The position numbers were made by a program, and so were the translations under genes. From NCBI GenBank assembly GCA_902785695.1, contig CACZZQ010000006.1:1-64000 (forward strand): a stretch of DNA of 64,000 nucleotides, in the 5' to 3' direction. Below, piece by piece: positions 8,619 through 16,247 of this stretch (position 1 is its first letter; the number at the start of each line of letters is the position of its first letter). Origin of the DNA: an uncultured Prevotellaceae bacterium (GTDB taxonomy: Bacteria > Bacteroidota > Bacteroidia > Bacteroidales > Bacteroidaceae). The notes under the pieces were generated by a model that was given only the letters and a program-made list of their open reading frames with translations, had not been told where the DNA came from and made no database searches.

Positions 8619-10760
8619 ATGAATGAGCAGATAGAAAAGAGACGGAATCCGTTTTTCGAACCCTATAATACCCCTCACGATACAGCCCCTTTCGACCGCA
8701 TCCGTTTGGAGGACTATGAAGAGGCCTTCATGGAGGGTATCCGTCGAGACAACGAACAGATAGAGAAAACCATCAATAATCCGGCCAAGCCTACTTTCGA
8801 TAACACCATTATTAATAAAGATGATGACACCGAGGGCTATTATGATTTGCTGGATCGTGTATCGACTGTTTTCTTCAATCTGCTAAGTGCCGAGACCAAT
8901 GATGAGATGGATGCACTGGCACAGAAGATGCAGCCCATCCTGACGCAACATGCCAATGATGTACGTCTGAACGAAAAACTCTTCGAGCGTATCAAATATG
9001 TACATCGCCATCATCGTAAGTTGACACCAGAGGAAAAGATGCTGCTTGACAACTGCTACGACGGATTCGTTCGTAGCGGTGCTTTGCTTGATAAGGAAGG
9101 CAAGGAAAAACTGCGCCAATTGACTGAAGAGGCTGGCATCCTGTCGTTGCAGTTCTCTCAGAACCTCTTGAAAGAGAATAAAGCATATACCCTGCATATT
9201 ACCGATGAGAAACAGCTTGACGGACTGCCACAGACTGCTATTGATGCTGCCGCGGAAGAGGCTCGTCAGCAGGAAAAGGAAGGTTGGGTCTTTACACTTG
9301 ATTTCCCTTCGTATTCACCCTTTATGACCTATAGCACCCTGCGCGAACTGCGTAAGGAGATGTATATGGCCAAGAACACGGAGTGTATTCACGACAATGA
9401 GAACAACAACCTGGAGATCTGCAAACGACTCATCAACCTGCGTCGTGAGATTGCGCAGTTGCTGGGCTTCAAGACCTATGCTGACTATGTGTTGAAAAAC
9501 CGTATGGCAGGCAATGTGAAGAACGTCTATAAATTACTCAACGACCTCATTGATGCCTATAAGCCTACGGCAGAGAAGGAAAGGGAAGAACTATCCCCTC
9601 TTTCGTCCCCCCGGGGAGGTACTAAAGTCCGCAAATATAAAGAAGCCCCCTCGGGGGCAGTAGGGGGGGCTTCTATTGAGCCTTGGGACATCTCGTTCTA
9701 TTCCCATAAGCTGCAGTTGAAGAAATACAACCTCGATGCAGAGATGCTGCGTCCTTATTTCCAGTTGGAGAAGGTGATCGATGGCGTCTTCGGATTGGCA
9801 AATAAACTCTATGGCATTACCTTTAAGGAGAATAAGGACATCCCCGTCTATCATCCTGACGTGAAGGCCTACGAGGTGTTCGATAAGGACGGATCCTATC
9901 TGGCTGTATTCTATGCAGACTTCCATCCCCGTAAGGGTAAACAGGGTGGGGCATGGATGACCCAATACCAGGGCCAATATATAGATAAGAAAGGTGAGAA
10001 CGTGCGTCCGCATGTCTCTGTGGTGATGAATCTCACTAAACCGACCCCCGATAAACCCGCTCTGCTCACATTAGGTGAAGTAGAGACTTTCCTCCATGAG
10101 TTTGGTCACTCCCTTCATGGTATGTTTGCCAACACCCGTTTCGAGAGCCTCAGTGGTACCAACGTGTGGTGGGACTTTGTAGAGTTGCCCTCGCAGTTCA
10201 TGGAGAATTTTGCGATTGAGAAAGACTTCCTGCGCACTTTTGCTTTCCATTATCAGACGGGCGAGCCCTTGCCTGACGAGTTGATTCGCCGTATTGTGAA
10301 GAGCCGTAACTTCATGGCTGCCACAGCTTGTCTGCGCCAAGTGTCATTCGGCCTGCTCGATATGGCCTACTATACCAAGAAGGATGAGTTTACCGACGAT
10401 ATCATCCCCTTCGAGAAGAAAGCATGGAAGAAAGCCATTCTGGGTAAACAACTGCCCGATACCTGTATGACCGTACAGTTTTCGCATATCATGGCGGGTG
10501 GCTATGCCGCAGGCTACTATAGTTACAAGTGGGCCGAGGTACTCGATGCCGATGCCTTCTCCGTATTCAAGAAACATGGTATCTTCGACCAGAAGACGGC
10601 ACAGCGTTTCCGCGACTGCATCCTCTCTAAAGGTGGTACTGAGAATCCTATGACGCTATATAAGAATTTTAGAGGTGGAGAACCCACAATAGAGGCATTA
10701 CTGAAGCGGAATGGTATAAAGCCCACCCAAGCCCTCCCCAAGGGAGGGATGTCTAAATAG
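8619..10760 (+). CDS. dcp: M3 family peptidyl-dipeptidase/oligopeptidase with in-frame repeat insertion
   Basis: Zinc metallopeptidase of about 713 residues, of the Dcp/oligopeptidase A type that trims oligopeptides. The zinc motif HEFGH is at residues 493-497, and the third ligand lies in the following helical segment (FESLSGTNVWWDFVELPSQFMENF). The lower lobe (AGGYAAGYYSYKWAEVLDADAF) is typical. There is no signal peptide, so the Bacteroidales cytoplasmic form is likely. The start is ATG 8619; upstream in-frame codons overlap the promoter. Two oddities: residues 327-352 are a 26-residue in-frame palindromic element, and the last 14 residues (from KPTQALPKGG) are encoded by the left arm of a 32-bp inverted repeat whose right arm is in the next gene. 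The catalytic core is intact. Confidence 0.93.
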   Translation: MNEQIEKRRNPFFEPYNTPHDTAPFDRIRLEDYEEAFMEGIRRDNEQIEKTINNPAKPTFDNTIINKDDDTEGYYDLLDRVSTVFFNLLSAETNDEMDALAQKMQPILTQHANDVRLNEKLFERIKYVHRHHRKLTPEEKMLLDNCYDGFVRSGALLDKEGKEKLRQLTEEAGILSLQFSQNLLKENKAYTLHITDEKQLDGLPQTAIDAAAEEARQQEKEGWVFTLDFPSYSPFMTYSTLRELRKEMYMAKNTECIHDNENNNLEICKRLINLRREIAQLLGFKTYADYVLKNRMAGNVKNVYKLLNDLIDAYKPTAEKEREELSPLSSPRGGTKVRKYKEAPSGAVGGASIEPWDISFYSHKLQLKKYNLDAEMLRPYFQLEKVIDGVFGLANKLYGITFKENKDIPVYHPDVKAYEVFDKDGSYLAVFYADFHPRKGKQGGAWMTQYQGQYIDKKGENVRPHVSVVMNLTKPTPDKPALLTLGEVETFLHEFGHSLHGMFANTRFESLSGTNVWWDFVELPSQFMENFAIEKDFLRTFAFHYQTGEPLPDELIRRIVKSRNFMAATACLRQVSFGLLDMAYYTKKDEFTDDIIPFEKKAWKKAILGKQLPDTCMTVQFSHIMAGGYAAGYYSYKWAEVLDADAFSVFKKHGIFDQKTAQRFRDCILSKGGTENPMTLYKNFRGGEPTIEALLKRNGIKPTQALPKGGMSK
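9597..9674 (+). repeat. 78-nt in-frame palindromic element, copy 1
   Basis: 26 codons inside the M3 peptidase gene. The right part, GAAGCCCCCTCGGGGGC followed by AGTAGGGGGGGCTTC, is a nested palindrome containing GTAG. It encodes PLSSPRGG...KEAPSGAVGGAS. Copy 2 at 31825-31902 has the same length and reading frame. Such inserts are not expected in M3 enzymes. Confidence 0.85.
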
Positions 10761-10842
10761 ACAAATAAGTCAGATATGATGATAGACAATCAAGAAAATA
10801 AGGTAACTACACATCCCTCCCTTGGGGAGGGCTTGGGTGGGC
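10721..10842. repeat. Perfect 32-bp inverted repeat spanning a stop/start junction
   Basis: The left arm 10721-10752 (GCCCACCCAAGCCCTCCCCA and 12 more bases) is the exact reverse complement of the right arm 10811-10842, with a 58-base spacer. The left arm is the C-terminal coding end of the M3 gene. The spacer holds its stop and the start of the deaminase. The right arm encodes residues 13-22 of the deaminase. A third exact copy of the left arm occurs at 28595-28626. Confidence 0.95.
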
Positions 10843-11258
10843 CTACCAAACAACAAAAGCTCGATAGCCGCTATCTGCGTATGGCTCGCATCTGGGCCGA
10901 GAATTCCTACTGCATACGCCGACAGGTTGGTGCGTTGGTGGTCAAGGACAAGATGATTATCAGCGATGGCTATAATGGTACGCCAACAGGATTCGAGAAC
11001 GTGTGCGAGGACGAGAACAACGTTTCTAAGCCATACGTCCTTCATGCTGAGGCTAATGCTATCACGAAGTTGGCCCGTTCCAATAATAACAGCGACGGTG
11101 CCACAATCTATATTACGGCCTCGCCCTGCATTGAATGTGCCAAGTTGATTATTCAGGCAGGCATCAAGCGAGTGGTTTATGGTGAGAAGTATCGTCTGAC
11201 CGACGGTATTGAGTTATTGGAACGCGCAGGAATAGAAGTAGTATATTTGGAACTCTGA
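10776..11258 (+). CDS. Deoxycytidylate (dCMP) deaminase, ComEB-like
   Basis: Zinc-dependent dCMP-to-dUMP deaminase feeding dTTP synthesis. It has 160 residues with zinc ligands in HAEANAI (near residue 90) and SPCIECAK (near 116-122), plus the typical LDSRYLRMARIWAENSYC opening and GYNGTPTGFENVCED. The opening is unusual: between MMIDNQENK and TKQQKLDSRYLRM lies THPSLGEGLGGP, encoded by the right arm of the 32-bp inverted repeat. The normal N-terminus has therefore been lengthened by repeat-derived residues. ATG 10776 or 10779 can both start the frame. The coding potential ends in an AT-rich repeat before the S41 protease. Confidence 0.93.
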   Translation: MMIDNQENKVTTHPSLGEGLGGPTKQQKLDSRYLRMARIWAENSYCIRRQVGALVVKDKMIISDGYNGTPTGFENVCEDENNVSKPYVLHAEANAITKLARSNNNSDGATIYITASPCIECAKLIIQAGIKRVVYGEKYRLTDGIELLERAGIEVVYLEL

Positions 11259-11292
11259 CAATTAAGCATTAAGCATTAAGAATTAAGCATTG
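11259..11292. repeat. ATTAAGCATTAAG intergenic repeat
   Basis: ACAATTAAGCATTAAGCATT plus AAGAATTAAGCATTGA fills the gap between the deaminase and S41 genes, the same string as at 3839-3866. Confidence 0.75.
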
Positions 11293-11297
11293 AACAG

Positions 11298-13004
11298 ATG
11301 AATACAAAGAATAGATTTTCCCCTTTGTGGCTGGCACTGGCTGTGGTGATAGGTATCGCCATAGGCACGTTTTATGCTAATCATTTCTCTGGCAACCGTC
11401 TGAGCATTATCAATTCGGGCAGCAACAAGCTCAATAATCTGCTCTACATTATCGACGATCAGTATGTCGACACCATTGATATGGCTAATCTCGTGGAGGA
11501 TGCCGTGCCTCAGATTCTTGCTGAGCTGGATCCCCATTCTACCTATTTCTCAGCTAAGGATGTACAGAGTGCCAATGACGATCTTCGTGGCTCGTTCTCT
11601 GGTGTGGGCATAGAGTTTACCATCCGTAACGATACCTTGCGTGTACAGAATGTTATCAGTGAGGGTCCGGCAGAGCAGGCAGGTGTGTTGGCTGGTGACA
11701 AGATTGTGGAGGTTGATGACTCAGCATTTACTGGCAAGACACTGACCAATGACGAGGCGATGCGCCGTCTGAAGGGGCCGAAAGGAACAAAGGTTAAACT
11801 GGGCATCCTGCGTTATGGCGAGAGCGAAGTGCGTCATGTCACAGTGACTCGTGGTGAGATACCAATGAAGAGCGTGACAGCCGCTTATATGCTTGATGAC
11901 AAGACTGGGTATGTGAGGATCAAGAACTTTGGAGAGAATACCTATAATGAGTTGCTGATTGCTATGGCGCAGTTGGCTATGGATGGTTTCCAACAACTTA
12001 CCATCGACCTTCGTGGCAATACGGGCGGCTATCTTCAGTCGGCCGTGCAGATTGCTAACGAGTTCCTGCCGAAAAACAAGCTCATTGTCTATACCGAAGG
12101 TCGCCGCTCTCCCCGTGAGGAGTATCGTAGCGACGGACGCGGCAGCTATAAGCAGATGCCGCTGGTCATCTTGATTGACGAAGGCTCGGCATCGGCCAGT
12201 GAGATTCTTGCAGGTGCCATTCAGGACAACGATCGAGGTACGGTCATCGGTCGCCGCTCGTTTGGCAAGGGTTTGGTTCAGAAGCCAGTAGAGTTTGGCG
12301 ACGGTTCCATGATGCGTCTCACCATAGCCCGTTACTATACGCCTTCCGGTCGTTGCATTCAGAAACCATACGTCAACGGTATGGACAAGAATTACGAGGA
12401 AGATTTGCTGACGCGCTATCAGCATGGTGAGTTCTTCTCTCAGGACAGCATCAAACATGAGGGGCCTGAGTATCACACCAACAATGGTCGAGTGGTCTAT
12501 GGCGGTGGCGGCATCACTCCCGACATCTTCGTGCCTGAGGATACCAGCGACTACACCTCTTATTATAAAGAGGCATCGATGTCGGGCTTGATTATCCAGT
12601 TTGGCTACGACTACACCGATCAGAATCGCTCTACTCTGAAAGAGTATGGCGATGAGGCTTCACTCTTGAAGCACATCAAGAAACAGAATCTGGTGGAGAA
12701 GTTTGCCCAGTATGCTGAGAAGCATGGGCTGAAACGCCGTAATCTGATGATTCAGAAATCACATCATCTCTTGGAGAGCTACATCTACAGCCGCGTGATT
12801 TACAATATGCTCAGCGAGCAGGCGTGGTTGCAGTATCTCAATGAAGACGATCCTGCCATCCGTGAGACGTTGAAGCTTTTCGAAGCAGGCGAGGCATTCC
12901 CTAAATCACCCGATTTGAAAGATGCTGAGAAAAAGAAGACAACGGCAAAGTGCTACGACTATAGGGGTGTTCATCAGTCGTATGTTGTTGTGGCAAGAGC
13001 TTAA
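11298..13004 (+). CDS. C-terminal processing peptidase, S41 family (CtpA/Prc-like)
   Basis: A 568-residue envelope serine protease. Residues 1-30 hold a membrane anchor or signal (PLWLALAVVIGIAIG). A PDZ domain follows (about 90-175, SFSGVGIEF and GPAEQAGVLAGDKIVEVD), then the S41 core with DLRGNTGGYL, the catalytic Ser in GSASASEI (near residue 298) and the Lys in SFGKGLVQ about 25 residues later. A long helical C-terminal region follows (VVYGGGGITPDIFVP onward). Such proteases cleave near protein C-termini in the periplasm. The final residues after DAEKKKTTAKCYD are unusual and may reflect loss of the original stop. The stop overlaps the convergent DUF721 gene by 4 bases. Confidence 0.93.
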   Translation: MNTKNRFSPLWLALAVVIGIAIGTFYANHFSGNRLSIINSGSNKLNNLLYIIDDQYVDTIDMANLVEDAVPQILAELDPHSTYFSAKDVQSANDDLRGSFSGVGIEFTIRNDTLRVQNVISEGPAEQAGVLAGDKIVEVDDSAFTGKTLTNDEAMRRLKGPKGTKVKLGILRYGESEVRHVTVTRGEIPMKSVTAAYMLDDKTGYVRIKNFGENTYNELLIAMAQLAMDGFQQLTIDLRGNTGGYLQSAVQIANEFLPKNKLIVYTEGRRSPREEYRSDGRGSYKQMPLVILIDEGSASASEILAGAIQDNDRGTVIGRRSFGKGLVQKPVEFGDGSMMRLTIARYYTPSGRCIQKPYVNGMDKNYEEDLLTRYQHGEFFSQDSIKHEGPEYHTNNGRVVYGGGGITPDIFVPEDTSDYTSYYKEASMSGLIIQFGYDYTDQNRSTLKEYGDEASLLKHIKKQNLVEKFAQYAEKHGLKRRNLMIQKSHHLLESYIYSRVIYNMLSEQAWLQYLNEDDPAIRETLKLFEAGEAFPKSPDLKDAEKKKTTAKCYDYRGVHQSYVVVARA

Positions 13005-13291
13005 CAAAATCGTATGTCGGTAATCACTTGATTGCCGACATATTCGTTTAAGCGGTTTACGAATTCCTGACGGCGCATACTCAAATCGGCGCGAAGGGCA
13101 GGAATACGTAGACGGACGAAGAGCGTTTGGTTGAATATCCTTACGTCGGTGGTGTAGCGTGCAACGGCTTCTCCTGCTACGATAGGCCACGCCTCTATCA
13201 GGCGCTTCTGCAGTAGAGGCGTCTCCAGACCTTGCGCCCGTAAGTTGCGGAATATCAGGTCTTTGATGGCTTGTTCCCTTCGCTTAAACAT
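13001..13291 (-). CDS. DUF721 / DciA-like protein
   Basis: A 96-residue protein of the DUF721 family, to which the helicase-loading protein DciA belongs. Visible features are the N-terminal basic helix (MFKRREQAIKDLIFRNLRAQ), the WPIVAGEAVARYTTDV core and the RIPALRADLSMRRQEFVNRLNEYVG segment, which matches the KH-like DciA fold. It sits directly downstream of recF (12 bases), the usual Bacteroidetes arrangement, and may help replication restart or initiation. Family assignment is firm; the DciA role is inferred. Confidence 0.85.
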   Translation of the reverse strand: MFKRREQAIKDLIFRNLRAQGLETPLLQKRLIEAWPIVAGEAVARYTTDVRIFNQTLFVRLRIPALRADLSMRRQEFVNRLNEYVGNQVITDIRFC

Positions 13292-13302
13292 GACGAGAAG
13301 TG

Positions 13303-14391
13303 TTAAGTGGTGGATATGACTCCGTTTGTGACGTTGTAAAGCTTATAGTCGAAATCGCCTTTCGACAGAATCTGGTCGATATGGTCACGGTTGGTGTCGG
13401 TAATGAAAATCTGACCGAACTGTTCACTGGCCACCAATTGGATAATCTGCTCCACGCGCTGGGCATCCAACTTGTCGAAGATGTCATCGAGCAAGAGTAG
13501 GGGAGTGGTTTGTGAATTGGCTCGCTTCAAGAATTCAAACTGCGCCAGTTTCAGTGCAATGACAAATGTTTTCTGTTGTCCCTGACTGCCCTCTCGACGC
13601 ATGGGATGTCCGTCGAGCATGATTTCCAAATCATCGCGATGAATGCCATGTAGCGAATAACCCACGGCACGATCCTTGAAGCGGTCGCGCTGGATCACCT
13701 CTAACAAAGGGCCGCGCTGACAGTGGGACGTGTATCTCAGCGACACCTGCTCGCGTCCTCCCGAGATGGTTTCGTAATACTGTTGAAACAATGGTGTGAG
13801 TTGTTCTACAAAGGCTTGGCGTTTCTGGTAGATGGCTTCTCCCTCGCGTGCCATCTGTTCTTCCCATAGACCCATCAGTTCAGGGTCGGGCTCCATGTCT
13901 TCTGTCTTCAGCATGGCATTGCGCTGTTGCAAGGCTTTGTTATAGCGGTTCAGCGATTCAATGTACGTAGGGTCTTGTTGTGAGATAACCACGTCCATCA
14001 GCCGTCGGCGTTCCTCGCTGCTTCCTTCGATAAGCAGTATGTCGCTGGGCGATACCAGTACGATGGGTATCAGTCCTATGTGTTCCGACAGGCGCTGGTA
14101 GGCTTTCTTGTCGCGACGAACCACCTTCTTTCCCCCACGCTTCATGCCGCAGTGGATGGTGAAGTCCTCATATTTTCCCTCTAACATAAAGAAGTCCTGG
14201 TCGTGGCGAATTACAAGGGAGTCTTGCGTGGTCTGTGCCGAATGACAGAACGACAGGAAATAGACGGCATCGAGCACATTGGTCTTTCCCGCTCCGTTGT
14301 GTCCAATGAAGCAGTTGATTTTAGATGACAACTCCAAGGTTGCCTCTTGAATATTCTTATAATTGATGATGGAAAGACGCTCTAAAATCAA
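13303..14391 (-). CDS. recF: DNA replication and repair protein RecF
   Basis: A 362-residue SMC-like ATPase that loads RecA at gaps with RecO and RecR. It opens MILERLSIINYKNIQEATL. Walker A is GHNGAGKT at about 31-38, the signature region is GSQGQQKTFVIALKLAQ, and Walker B is TPLLLLDDIFDKLD. Length is normal and no key residue is missing. It is transcribed with the DUF721 gene. The start is set by the conserved N-terminus; an AT-rich repeat (14391-14420) lies immediately upstream, between promoter and start. Confidence 0.97.
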   Translation of the reverse strand: MILERLSIINYKNIQEATLELSSKINCFIGHNGAGKTNVLDAVYFLSFCHSAQTTQDSLVIRHDQDFFMLEGKYEDFTIHCGMKRGGKKVVRRDKKAYQRLSEHIGLIPIVLVSPSDILLIEGSSEERRRLMDVVISQQDPTYIESLNRYNKALQQRNAMLKTEDMEPDPELMGLWEEQMAREGEAIYQKRQAFVEQLTPLFQQYYETISGGREQVSLRYTSHCQRGPLLEVIQRDRFKDRAVGYSLHGIHRDDLEIMLDGHPMRREGSQGQQKTFVIALKLAQFEFLKRANSQTTPLLLLDDIFDKLDAQRVEQIIQLVASEQFGQIFITDTNRDHIDQILSKGDFDYKLYNVTNGVISTT

Positions 14392-14420
14392 ACATTAAAC
14401 ATTAAAGATTAAACATTAAA
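14391..14420. repeat. AACATTAAA-type AT-rich repeat
   Basis: AAACATTAAACATTAAAGAT plus TAAACATTAAA, in the recF 5' leader. It is the reverse-complement type of the string at 7225-7254. Confidence 0.65.
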
Positions 14421-14435
14421 TCGTAATTCTCGCTG

Positions 14436-14467
14436 CAAAATTACTGCTTTTATGCCTTAAAAACAAA
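14436..14467 (-). promoter_or_regulatory. recF promoter
   Basis: Minus strand: TTTG (14464-14467), 20 bases, TAATTTTG (14436-14443). A good consensus match. Confidence 0.75.
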
Positions 14468-14507
14468 AAAAGTCAGTAATAAATTTTACTATGTGCAATA
14501 TTTTCTG

Positions 14508-14515
14508 TAATTTTG
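14508..14515 (+). promoter_or_regulatory. -7 box of the TPR anchor protein gene
   Basis: TAATTTTG lies 39 bases before ATG 14555; the in-frame TTG at 14513 is part of this box and is not the start. Confidence 0.6.
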
Positions 14516-14554
14516 CGCCCGCAAATTATAGCGAATATAAAAAAACAAAAAATA

Positions 14555-15235
14555 ATGGCAGATACAAAGAACACAAATGCTGCTCCCGTAGCTGGTGAGC
14601 AGAGCAAGAATGAGGCTCTTGTCCTCAAGTACAAGAATGTGATTATCATCGCTGTTGTAGCACTGATCGTATTGGTTTGTGCAGGTTTCCTGTACAAGAG
14701 CTACTCTGAAAAGAATTTCAACACATCAAGCACTGAGATGGCTAAGGCTCAGGAGTATTTCAGCCTTGCCATGACAGGTGATGACGTTACCCTTTTCACC
14801 AAGGCTCTCAATGGCGACAGTATCAACGCAGGCTTCCTGGCATTTGTCGACGAAGGTGGGTCCATCGGTAACCTGGCAAACCTCTATGCCGGTCTTTGCT
14901 ATGCTCACATGGGCGATGCACAGCAGGCAGCCAACTATCTTGAGAAATTCGATGGTGCTGGTGATGCAATGGTTTCACCTGCAGCTCTTGGCGCTTTAGC
15001 CGATGTGAAGGCTACTCTGGAGCAGTTGGACGAGGCCGCTGCATTGTTTGTAAAGGCTGCCGAGAAGGCCGACAACAATACGCTCTCTCCCAAGTTCCTG
15101 ATTAAGGCTGGTGAGATTTACGAGAGTCAGGGCAAGAAAGAAGAGGCTCTGAAACTCTACGAGCAGATCAAGGCCAAGTATGCCAACTCTGCGGAGAATC
15201 GCAACATTGATGCCTATATTGAGCGCGTTAAGTAA
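14555..15235 (+). CDS. Membrane-anchored TPR protein
   Basis: A 226-residue protein. After an Ala/Asn-rich cytoplasmic tail comes one transmembrane helix (about 28-50, VIIIAVVALIVLVCAGFLY). The rest is TPR-like helical hairpins (NLANLYAGLCYAHMGDAQQA, PKFLIKAGEIYESQGKKEEALKLYEQIKAKYANS). This is the common Bacteroidales single-pass TPR protein found next to ribH; its binding partner is unknown. It resembles YfgM-type proteins in layout, but I cannot claim that identity. It is followed by a repeat and ribH on the same strand, so the two are probably co-transcribed. Confidence 0.8.
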   Translation: MADTKNTNAAPVAGEQSKNEALVLKYKNVIIIAVVALIVLVCAGFLYKSYSEKNFNTSSTEMAKAQEYFSLAMTGDDVTLFTKALNGDSINAGFLAFVDEGGSIGNLANLYAGLCYAHMGDAQQAANYLEKFDGAGDAMVSPAALGALADVKATLEQLDEAAALFVKAAEKADNNTLSPKFLIKAGEIYESQGKKEEALKLYEQIKAKYANSAENRNIDAYIERVK

Positions 15236-15262
15236 TTGACAATTGATTATTGACAATTAAAT
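15234..15262. repeat. TTGACAATTGATTATTGACAATT repeat
   Basis: The TPR-ribH gap consists of an imperfect direct repeat of ATTGACAATT, similar in kind to the other AT-rich junction strings. Confidence 0.6.
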
Positions 15263-15266
15263 CGTT

Positions 15267-15743
15267 ATGGCTACTGCGTTGCATAATCTGAGCGACTACG
15301 ACTTCAATGCCGTACCCGATGCGTCGAACATGATTTTCGGTATCGTGGTGGCTGAGTGGAATCCGGAAATCACTGGTGCTCTGCTCGAAGGCTGTGTGGC
15401 TACGTTGGAGAAGCACGGTGCTTTGCCTGAGAACATCCATGTAAAGACCGTTCCCGGTTCCTTTGAACTCATCTATGGTGCCCATCAGATGACCCTCAAC
15501 GATGGTTATGATGCCGTCATTGTACTGGGTAGCGTAATTCGTGGCGAGACACCTCACTTCGACTATATCTGCGAGGGTGTCACCGCAGGCATAGCCCGTC
15601 TGAATGCCACCAGCAATATCCCCGTTATTTATGGCCTCCTTACCACCAACGACCTCCAGCAGGCCTTGGATCGTGCAGGCGGCAAGCATGGCAATAAGGG
15701 CGATGAGTGTGCCGTAGTAGCTATCAAGATGGCGAAGTTCTAA
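15267..15743 (+). CDS. ribH: 6,7-dimethyl-8-ribityllumazine synthase
   Basis: Penultimate step of riboflavin synthesis: condenses the ribityl-pyrimidinedione with dihydroxybutanone phosphate, usually as a 60-subunit shell. The protein has 158 residues. [17 protein letters not shown] is the first substrate loop, [14 protein letters not shown] follows, [21 protein letters not shown] carries the catalytic His, and [26 protein letters not shown] is the C-terminal phosphate-binding part. All landmarks are intact. No FMN riboswitch is visible, consistent with transcription from the upstream TPR promoter. A strong terminator lies about 450 bases downstream. Confidence 0.96.
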   Translation: MATALHNLSDYDFNAVPDASNMIFGIVVAEWNPEITGALLEGCVATLEKHGALPENIHVKTVPGSFELIYGAHQMTLNDGYDAVIVLGSVIRGETPHFDYICEGVTAGIARLNATSNIPVIYGLLTTNDLQQALDRAGGKHGNKGDECAVVAIKMAKF

Positions 15744-16191
15744 GTGTAAGTGGGCCACTTATTGGTGTTAAATAGCGTAGTTAGGATCGCTTACAGAAAT
15801 CATGAATACATTAAAAATGCTCCGCAAATTCTTGGGAATGCCCTGTACAAAGGTCAGAAACTGCGGAGCATTTTCTACTTCACTTCTTTGTCCTTGCTAC
15901 AAAACACCCCAAATCCGCTTTTTTTGTTGTGTCAGAAATACTCCGCACTTATCTTGTTGATAGATAGTACCTTATCTGATTTTGCGGAGAATTTTAAAAA
16001 AACGAATTGACACCAGTTCGCCGGATGCATACCGTAAACACGCCTTCTCAGTTCGTAAATGGCATACTTCTTCCAAATAAGTTTGGTCTTTTAAGTGCTT
16101 ATTCGTACCCTCACATCGGGCATTGTAATCTCCTGTCTTTGATACCAATCAAAATTTGATGTCATTCACCTGTCCCTGTGGCATCTTTTAT
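15744..16191. other. Gene-free region with GC-rich inverted repeats, possible decayed element
   Basis: I see no gene. AAAATGCTCCGCA (15814-15826) and TGCGGAGCATTTT (15862-15874) form a perfect 13-bp inverted repeat. CTCCGCA and TGCGGAG recur near 15941 and 15983. On the minus strand about 50 codons without stop (KYAIYELRRRVYGMHPANW...) end near 15938, which could be the decayed tail of a mobile-element protein. No intact start or motif supports a gene. Confidence 0.4.
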
Positions 16192-16238
16192 CAATAGCAG
16201 TTACTGTCGATTCGATTGTAACTGCTATTGTTTTTTTT
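16192..16238 (+). terminator. Strong intrinsic terminator after ribH
   Basis: CAATAGCAGTTAC (16192-16204) and GTAACTGCTATTG (16218-16230) make a perfect 13-bp stem followed by eight T. It also lies just past the end of the convergent transposase gene. Confidence 0.85.
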
Positions 16239-16247
16239 GACCCAGTC

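Noticed and set aside
15750-16010. 86-codon frame after ribH
   Set aside because: It runs through inverted repeats, lacks a ribosome-binding site and shows no protein-like pattern.
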